DNA of 13,438 bases from CAYLNK01 sp964384675 (lineage in GTDB: Bacteria > Acidobacteriota > Thermoanaerobaculia > UBA5066): contig CAYLNK010000176.1 in the NCBI GenBank assembly GCA_964384675.1, positions 1 to 13,438 on the forward strand, read 5' to 3'. This document shows, piece after piece, positions 7,327 through 11,027 of the stretch. A program made the position numbers and the translations under genes. Within the stretch, counting starts at the first letter, position 1. Each line of letters opens with the position of its first letter. A model generated the notes under the pieces. It was not told where the DNA came from. It did not search any database and saw only the letters and a list, made by a program, of their open reading frames with translations.

Positions 7327-8213
7327 GCGCTGTCGCCGGCCAGGCCGGGATCCGGACCGTCGCCGTGCTCGGAGCCGGGACCATGGGGCGCGGCATCGCG
7401 CAGGTGGCCGCGACGTGCGGCTTCGGGACGACCCTCTACGACGTCGACGCCCAGGTCCTCGCGGCGGGAGACGCCGGCGCTCGCGCCGGCATCGCGAAGC
7501 TCGAGTCGAAGGGGAAGCTCGACGCGGCCGCTGCCGCGGCGGCGCGCGAGCGCCTCCGGGCGCTCCCCGACCTCGCCTCGGCCGTGACCGGGGCCGACCT
7601 CGTGATCGAAGCGATCCCCGAGCGGCCCGACTGGAAGAAGGCGCTCTACGCTCGGGTCGAGCCCCTCCTGTCGCCGTCCGCGCTCCTCGCCTCGAACACC
7701 TCTTCCCTGCCGATCCGGCAGCTCGCCCTCGAGCTGGCGCGGCCCGAGCGCTTCCTCGGCCTCCACTTCTTCAACCCGGTCCCGGTGATGCGGCTCCTCG
7801 AGATCGTCGTCGGTCCGCGCACGGCGCCCGCCGCGGTCGAGGCCGCGCGCTCTCTCGCCGATCGGCTCGGCAAGGACGCGATCGTCGTGAACGACTCTCC
7901 CGGCTTCGCCACGTCAAGGCTCGGCGTCGCGATCGGTCTCGAAGCGATCCGGATGCTGGAGGAGGGTGTCGCGGCGGCCGCGGACATCGATCGCGCGATG
8001 GAGCTCGGCTACGCGCATCCGATGGGACCGCTGCGCCTCACCGACCTCGTGGGCCTCGACGTGCGGCTCGGGATCGCCGAGGCGCTGGAGCGCGAGCTCG
8101 GTCCGCGCTTCACGCCGCCGCGTCTCCTCCGCGACAAGGTCGCGGCCGGCGAGCTCGGGAAGAAGACGGGCCGCGGCTTCTACGACTGGGGCGGTCGTCC
8201 GGCCGGCCCGTAG
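7323..8213 (+). CDS. 3-hydroxyacyl-CoA dehydrogenase (3HCDH, NAD-dependent), with Ser at the usual catalytic-region Asn
   Basis: A 296-residue enzyme that oxidises 3-hydroxyacyl-CoA to 3-ketoacyl-CoA, or the reverse, with NAD(P). The Rossmann motif is VLGAGTMGRGIAQVAA (15-30), DLVIEAIPE lies at 92-100, and SNTSSLPI at 124-131 holds the active-site Ser. GLHFFNPVPVMRLLEIV (146-162) holds catalytic His148 and Glu160, and the C-terminal domain contains GPLRLTDLVGLDVR (235-248) and GRGFYDW. In most family members the conserved helix reads PGFxxNR with an Asn near the active site; here it is PGFATSR, with Ser198 in that place. The ATG at 7323 overlaps the amidohydrolase stop (ATGA) and follows a GGGGGG ribosome site at 7313-7318. 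The 3' end overlaps the convergent DUF4149-like gene by 34 bp. Family assignment is firm; chain-length preference is unknown. Confidence 0.94.
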   Translation: MSAVAGQAGIRTVAVLGAGTMGRGIAQVAATCGFGTTLYDVDAQVLAAGDAGARAGIAKLESKGKLDAAAAAAARERLRALPDLASAVTGADLVIEAIPERPDWKKALYARVEPLLSPSALLASNTSSLPIRQLALELARPERFLGLHFFNPVPVMRLLEIVVGPRTAPAAVEAARSLADRLGKDAIVVNDSPGFATSRLGVAIGLEAIRMLEEGVAAAADIDRAMELGYAHPMGPLRLTDLVGLDVRLGIAEALERELGPRFTPPRLLRDKVAAGELGKKTGRGFYDWGGRPAGP

Positions 8214-8698
8214 AGGAACGGGGAGAGCCCCACCGCGAAGAGCCCGGCCGTGGCGGCGATCCTCACGACGAGCGAGAGCGAGGAGAGCCCGTGCAGGCGG
8301 CCCCACGCCTGCCTCATCGGATCGCTCTTCGGGACGAGGTCGATCAGGGTCGGCATCCGGTCGCGCAGCGCCATCATCTCCGGCGTGATGATGTAGGCGG
8401 AGACGATCGCCGCGAGCGCGGCCACCACGAGGAGGCGGATCGCCAGGCCCTTCCTCACCTTCCGCCAGGGCTCGCCCGAGTCGAGGGCGAGGAGGACGAC
8501 GAGGAGGATCCCGGCGAGGACCAGCGACGTGACGTCGAGCGCGTCCAGGAGCGCGCGGTTCACGGCGCCCCCCGCGTGCCGGCTCGGTGCGGCGAGGAGG
8601 ACGAGACCCGCGCCGCCCGCGAACGCGGCGAGGGCGCCGCACCAGAGGGCGGTCCCGAACAGGAAGAGCCCGTGCAGGAACCGTGCGACCCGCGACAT
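8180..8698 (-). CDS. Four-helix integral membrane protein, DUF4149/TMEM205-like
   Basis: A 172-residue membrane protein with four predicted helices: about 8-37 (LHGLFLFGTALWCGALAAFA), 53-72 (VTSLVLAGILLVVLLAL), 86-105 (AIRLLVVAALAAIVSAYIIT) and 143-163. Typical features of the DUF4149 family are an N-terminal His-Gly-helix, a loop with ITPEMMALRDRM (104-115) and a late WGRLHGLSSLSL motif (132-143). No enzymatic residues are evident and its role is unknown. The ATG at 8698 comes 5 nt after the mqnD stop, with only a GAGG-like site inside mqnD, suggesting translational coupling. The longer frame upstream is antisense-like Arg-rich sequence inside mqnD and was excluded. It ends 34 bp inside the convergent dehydrogenase gene. 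Confidence 0.82.
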   Translation of the reverse strand: MSRVARFLHGLFLFGTALWCGALAAFAGGAGLVLLAAPSRHAGGAVNRALLDALDVTSLVLAGILLVVLLALDSGEPWRKVRKGLAIRLLVVAALAAIVSAYIITPEMMALRDRMPTLIDLVPKSDPMRQAWGRLHGLSSLSLVVRIAATAGLFAVGLSPFLYGPAGRPPQS

Positions 8699-8703
8699 CA
8701 CGC

Positions 8704-9612
8704 CTACGCCTCGGGGACCCACTCCGGCGTCACCAGCGCCGGGAGCGCGCCGACGCGGTGTCCCCTCTCCAGGAAGAGACGCACCGCCTCCCGTCCGCGC
8801 TCGCCGTAGGAGAGCGTCCAGTCGTTCACGTACATCCCCACGAAACGGTCCGCCTTCTCGCGCGGCAGACCGCGCGCGAAGCGCATCGCGTCGGTGAGCG
8901 CGTCCTCCCGGTGAGCGAGCGCGTACGCGATCGAGCGGCCGAGCGCCCGCGAGGCGCGCCCGATCAGCTCGGCTCCCAGGTCCTTGCGGATCGCGTTCCC
9001 GCCGAGCGGAAGCGGCAGCCCGGTCTCGTCCTTCCAGACGACGCCGAGGTCGGCGACGAGGTGGAACCCCTCCTCCTCCCAGGTGAGCTGTCCCTCGTGG
9101 ATCACGACGCCCGCGTCGACCTCGCCGCGATTCACCGCGTCGCCCACGCGGTCGAACGGGACGACGACGGTCTCGCACGAGGGCGCGTAGAGGCGAAGCG
9201 AAAGCGCCGCCGACGTGAGCGGACCCGGGATCGCGACGCGGGCGCCGCCGAGGTCCGCGACGGTGCGCGGTCCGCCGTCACGCCGCGCCACGATGCACGG
9301 CCCGTAGCCGTCGCCGAACGAGGCGCCGTGCGGGAGCAGCACGTATCGATCGGCGAGGTACGCGTAGGCGTGGAACGAGATCGCCGTGATCGGAAGCTCG
9401 CCGCGCAGCGCCCGCTGGTTGAGCGTCTCGATGTCGGCGAGCTCGTGGCTGAACGTGAGGCCTTCGGTGTCGACCGCGTTCGCGCGGAGCCCGTAGAACA
9501 TGAACGCGTCGTCGGAGTCGGGGGAGTGCGCGAGCACGAGCGGCGCCGGCGCGGAGGGCGCGCGCACGTCTCTCGTGCCGGTCTCGATGTCTTCGTTCCT
9601 CGTGACGTTCAT
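8704..9612 (-). CDS. mqnD: 1,4-dihydroxy-6-naphthoate synthase MqnD (futalosine menaquinone pathway)
   Basis: MqnD converts cyclic dehypoxanthinyl futalosine to 1,4-dihydroxy-6-naphthoate, the last early step of the futalosine route to menaquinone. The 302-residue protein shows the periplasmic-binding-protein-like MqnD pattern. HSPDSDDAFMFYGL lies at 29-42, LADIETLNQRALRGE at 58-72, ITAISFHAYAYLADRY at 75-90 and GASFGDGYGPCIVAR at 96-110. DAGVVIHEGQLTW (166-178) holds His172, the expected catalytic base, and KDETGLPLPLGGN lies at 194-206. The SPDxDDAFM start and IHEgQLT motif separate it from MqnA. The ATG at 9612 has a strong GGAAGGA ribosome site six nt upstream (9619-9625); a longer in-frame extension to 9786 crosses the A-tract intergenic DNA and is rejected. 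The DUF4149-like gene follows 5 nt after its stop. No other menaquinone genes are in the window. Confidence 0.94.
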   Translation of the reverse strand: MNVTRNEDIETGTRDVRAPSAPAPLVLAHSPDSDDAFMFYGLRANAVDTEGLTFSHELADIETLNQRALRGELPITAISFHAYAYLADRYVLLPHGASFGDGYGPCIVARRDGGPRTVADLGGARVAIPGPLTSAALSLRLYAPSCETVVVPFDRVGDAVNRGEVDAGVVIHEGQLTWEEEGFHLVADLGVVWKDETGLPLPLGGNAIRKDLGAELIGRASRALGRSIAYALAHREDALTDAMRFARGLPREKADRFVGMYVNDWTLSYGERGREAVRLFLERGHRVGALPALVTPEWVPEA

Positions 9613-9632
9613 CGCGTTTCCTTCCGTCGCGG

Positions 9633-9656
9633 ATCGTAGCGTGACGCGTCTCACGC
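9633..9656 (-). promoter_or_regulatory. Candidate mqnD -10 element with adjacent inverted repeat
   Basis: On the minus strand TACGAT (9633-9638) lies about 20 nt before the mqnD ATG, placing a start near 9626 just before the ribosome site. Immediately upstream, GCGTGA (9639-9644) and TCACGC (9651-9656) form a perfect 6+6 inverted repeat with a 6-nt gap, occupying what would be the -10/-35 spacer, a usual operator position. No -35 hexamer is recognisable, and short GC-rich repeats are common in this genome, so support is modest. Confidence 0.25.
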
Positions 9657-9687
9657 CTCGCGCGCGATCGGGAAGTCGAGAGGAGAG

Positions 9688-9744
9688 AAAAAACGTGCGC
9701 GTCAAGAAAAAACTTCTTGCGTCGGTCCGGCTTTTCCCTACAAT
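9688..9744 (+). promoter_or_regulatory. Promoter with A-tract upstream DNA, reading toward the small basic peptide gene
   Basis: TTGCGT (9717-9722), 16 nt, then TACAAT (9739-9744; 5 of 6 to consensus). Two runs of six A (9688-9693 and 9707-9712) lie at about -63 to -58 and -44 to -39 from the predicted start at 9751. The proximal run fits an UP-element position and the distal run lies near the outer limit; A-runs like these are otherwise nearly absent in this GC-rich window. The -35 matches only TTG. Transcription would run into 9967-10041 with a leader of about 216 nt. Confidence 0.5.
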
Positions 9745-9756
9745 TGCCCTCGGTAC

Positions 9757-9796
9757 AAAAAAAGCGGCGAGGTGATCGCGAGTCACTCCGCCGCTT
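9757..9796 (-). terminator. Rho-independent terminator of the minus-strand RNA
   Basis: On the minus strand AAGCGGCG (9796-9789) pairs with CGCCGCTT (9769-9762). The stem extends by a G.U pair, an A.C mismatch and GTGA/TCAC, has a 7-nt loop, and runs straight into seven T (9763-9757). The T-run exists only on this strand, so it terminates leftward transcription. No protein-coding gene ends here, which is what first pointed to an RNA gene. Confidence 0.7.
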
Positions 9797-9900
9797 CGCG
9801 AAAACGGAAGCCCCGAGGTTCTTTCAGACCGTTCGACTACCAGTGGGATCGCGAGGCAGTCGGCAGATCGTGAAGAAGCGGAGCCCCCGTCCGTCGAGGG
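9757..9900 (-). ncRNA. Candidate structured non-coding RNA, rod-like, with its own promoter and terminator
   Basis: The minus strand folds into a long rod. The outer helix is 9892-9879 with 9802-9815 (14 bp, no mismatch). After a 1x3 loop comes 9877-9873 with 9819-9823 (5 bp), then a 3x3 loop, then 9869-9866 with 9827-9830 (4 bp). After a 4x4 loop comes 9861-9855 with 9835-9841 (7 bp) and a 13-nt apical loop. Seven of these 30 pairs are G.U on the minus strand and would be A.C mismatches on the plus strand, so the fold favours a minus-strand RNA. An intrinsic terminator (9757-9796) follows directly, and a TTGACA/extended -10 promoter precedes it. No reading frame with a ribosome site is evident inside. 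It does not carry the SRP RNA GGAA-loop motif, RNase P or tmRNA motifs that I know. The rod with internal bubbles recalls 6S RNA, but no 6S sequence motif was recognised. It could alternatively be a leader/attenuator of mqnD, 145 nt downstream. Confidence 0.55.
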
Positions 9901-9906
9901 ACGGCC

Positions 9907-9936
9907 AAGCTAGCATGCGTTCTTCACCTCTGTCAA
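9907..9936 (-). promoter_or_regulatory. Promoter of the minus-strand RNA
   Basis: Minus-strand TTGACA (complement of 9931-9936, perfect -35), 18 nt, then TAGCTT (complement of 9907-9912) preceded by TGC, an extended -10. The predicted start is near 9900. This is the only perfect TTGACA hexamer I noticed at a suitable distance from a -10 in the window. Confidence 0.6.
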
Positions 9937-9950
9937 TCGAATCTGCCAAG

Positions 9951-9959
9951 AGGAGGTGA
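9951..9959 (+). promoter_or_regulatory. Perfect Shine-Dalgarno site of the small basic peptide gene
   Basis: AGGAGGTGA, complementary to the 16S rRNA 3' end, seven nt before the ATG at 9967. It is the strongest ribosome site seen in the window and decides that the very short frame after it is translated. Confidence 0.85.
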
Positions 9960-9966
9960 AACCACA

Positions 9967-10041
9967 ATGGCAACGAAGAAGGCCGCTAAGAAGGCTGCGA
10001 AGAAGGCCGCCAAGAAGCCCGCCGCCAAGGCGAAGAAGTAG
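9967..10041 (+). CDS. 24-residue Lys/Ala-rich basic peptide, histone-H1-tail-like
   Basis: The frame from ATG 9967 to TAG 10039-10041 encodes MATKKAAKKAAKK followed by AAKKPAAKAKK: 24 residues, half of them Lys, no acidic residue, built on a KKAA repeat with one Pro. Such composition is typical of bacterial histone-H1-like proteins and of the disordered tails of HU- or AlgP-type proteins, which bind DNA or RNA by charge; a nucleic-acid-binding role is an inference. It is short of any folded domain, and no continuing frame is seen after the stop, so it does not look like the start of a frameshifted longer protein. The perfect ribosome site, A-tract promoter and intrinsic terminator make it a self-contained, probably well-expressed transcription unit. 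The putative leader lies antisense to a candidate structured RNA. It is far too short for ordinary gene finders. Confidence 0.75.
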   Translation: MATKKAAKKAAKKAAKKPAAKAKK

Positions 10042-10091
10042 GTCCCGTCAAGGGTAACCAACCCAAGGATTTACAGGTAATACCGGGATTC

Positions 10092-10119
10092 GGGGGCAGT
10101 CTTGCCCCCTTATTTTTTT
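10092..10119 (+). terminator. Rho-independent terminator after the small basic peptide gene
   Basis: GGGGGCA (10092-10098), loop GTCT, TGCCCCC (10103-10109), then TTATTTTTTT. A perfect 7-bp GC-rich stem with a long T-tract, 50 nt after the peptide stop. It defines the right end of a transcript of about 370 nt starting near 9751. Confidence 0.92.
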
Positions 10120-10383
10120 GTCCGGCCCCTGTGCGCGAGAAGGCCGCCGTCCTGCGTGCCGCCCCGACAGGTGTCTCTCCGGCGAGCGCACCGGGCTGTG
10201 CATCCTCAGGCGGATCGAGAGGGTCCTCCTGGCGCCACCGGGGGGCCGCGCCGGGCGAGCCCGCAGGGGGTCCGAGCCGCGGCGATCCGGGTGCCCTTCC
10301 CGGGTGGGACGACGGCCACGGGTGAGCCCGAGTCGATCGACCCGGATTCTTTTGCACAAGCCTGGCCAGCGGTTTTCCAACGC
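10120..10383. other. GC-rich intergenic DNA, no gene recognised
   Basis: Between the terminator and the padR operator all frames translate to Arg/Gly/Pro-rich sequence without ribosome sites or conserved motifs. There are small GC palindromes (for example GTCGATCGAC at 10332-10341) but no T-tract terminators, tRNA or riboswitch core that I can identify. Confidence 0.45.
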
Positions 10384-10405
10384 AGTATATCGGGATGGAT
10401 ATACT
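10384..10405 (+). promoter_or_regulatory. Perfect inverted repeat: probable PadR autoregulatory operator overlapping the -10
   Basis: AGTATATC (10384-10391), six nt, GATATACT (10398-10405): a perfect 8+8 palindrome six bases before the padR ATG and strikingly AT-rich for this genome. PadR-family repressors bind palindromes of this size in their own promoters. The right arm contains TATACT (10400-10405), a 5/6 -10 hexamer; a start seven bases on would be the A of the ATG at 10412. An alternative -10 is TATATC (10386-10391) with TGGCCA (10363-10368) at 17 nt. Binding would block either. Confidence 0.7.
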
Positions 10406-10411
10406 TCCGGG

Positions 10412-10927
10412 ATGTCGCTGCCGCACGTGCTCCTGGGCCTCCTCGCGCGCGGTCCCGCGAGCGGCTGGGACCTCCGCCAGCGCCTCGGACGCGACGGCGC
10501 GGTCGGGTGGGACGCCGAGCTTCCGCAGATCTACCCCGCGATGAAGCGCCTCCTGCGCGGCGGCTTCGTCGCGATGAAGAGGAGGCGATCGACGAAGGGT
10601 CCGGCGCGGCGCGAGTACCGCCTCACCGCCGCGGGGCGGCACGAGCTGCTCGCCTGGCTCGCCGAGCCGCTCGAGCTGCCGCGTCCGAAGCACGCGGCGC
10701 TCGCGAGGCTCGCGTTCCTGGAGCGGCGTCCTCCACCGGATCGTCTGATTCACCTGGGCTCGTACCGGACGCTCCTCGGCGAGGCGCTGCGTCGCGCGCT
10801 CCCCGGATCGACGGCGGCCCGGCGTCGGCGGCGCGCGTTGCTCGAGACCGAGCTCGCGTGGGTCGACGCCGAGATCCTGCTGCTCGCGCGGGCGGTCGGC
10901 TCCACGGGCGAAGCGGCGGAGCCATGA
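10412..10927 (+). CDS. PadR-family transcriptional regulator
   Basis: A 171-residue regulator. The N-terminal winged helix-turn-helix spans about 2-85, with the PadR pattern: LLGLLARGPASGWDLRQRL (7-25), then LPQIYPAMKRLLRGGFVAMK (37-56; family 'IYPALxRLexxGLv') and the wing GPARREYRLTAAGRHELLAW (63-82). The C-terminal half (about 90-165) is the helical dimerisation region, with an Arg-rich RRRRRALLE stretch. The ATG at 10412 directly follows the operator-like repeat and no Shine-Dalgarno is present, consistent with a leaderless message; a longer frame from 10118 is Arg/Pro-rich and excluded. PadR proteins respond to phenolic acids, drugs or other small ligands. No target gene follows on the same strand (the next gene is convergent), so it may control distant genes as well as itself. 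Confidence 0.9.
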   Translation: MSLPHVLLGLLARGPASGWDLRQRLGRDGAVGWDAELPQIYPAMKRLLRGGFVAMKRRRSTKGPARREYRLTAAGRHELLAWLAEPLELPRPKHAALARLAFLERRPPPDRLIHLGSYRTLLGEALRRALPGSTAARRRRRALLETELAWVDAEILLLARAVGSTGEAAEP

Positions 10928-11027
10928 CGCGAACGCGGCTCGCGCTCGGGCGGGCCCCTCGTTCGACCGCGTCCTGCGCACGCGCCCCCCGCACGTTCTC
11001 TCCGCCCGCGAGAGCGGCCGTCGCCGC

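Noticed and set aside
9831..9841. GTTCGACTACC resembling a tRNA T-arm
   Set aside because: No pairing T-stem, acceptor stem or anticodon arm can be built around it on either strand.
9757..9900. The minus-strand RNA as 4.5S/SRP RNA
   Set aside because: The rod shape and size are similar, but the GGAA tetraloop and adjacent conserved symmetric-loop sequences are missing; the apical loop is 13 nt.
9751..10119. The plus-strand transcript as RNase P RNA or tmRNA (size about 370 nt)
   Set aside because: The conserved RNase P GAGGAAAGTCC core and the tmRNA tRNA-like end with CCA are absent, and the region contains a well-formed ribosome site and reading frame.
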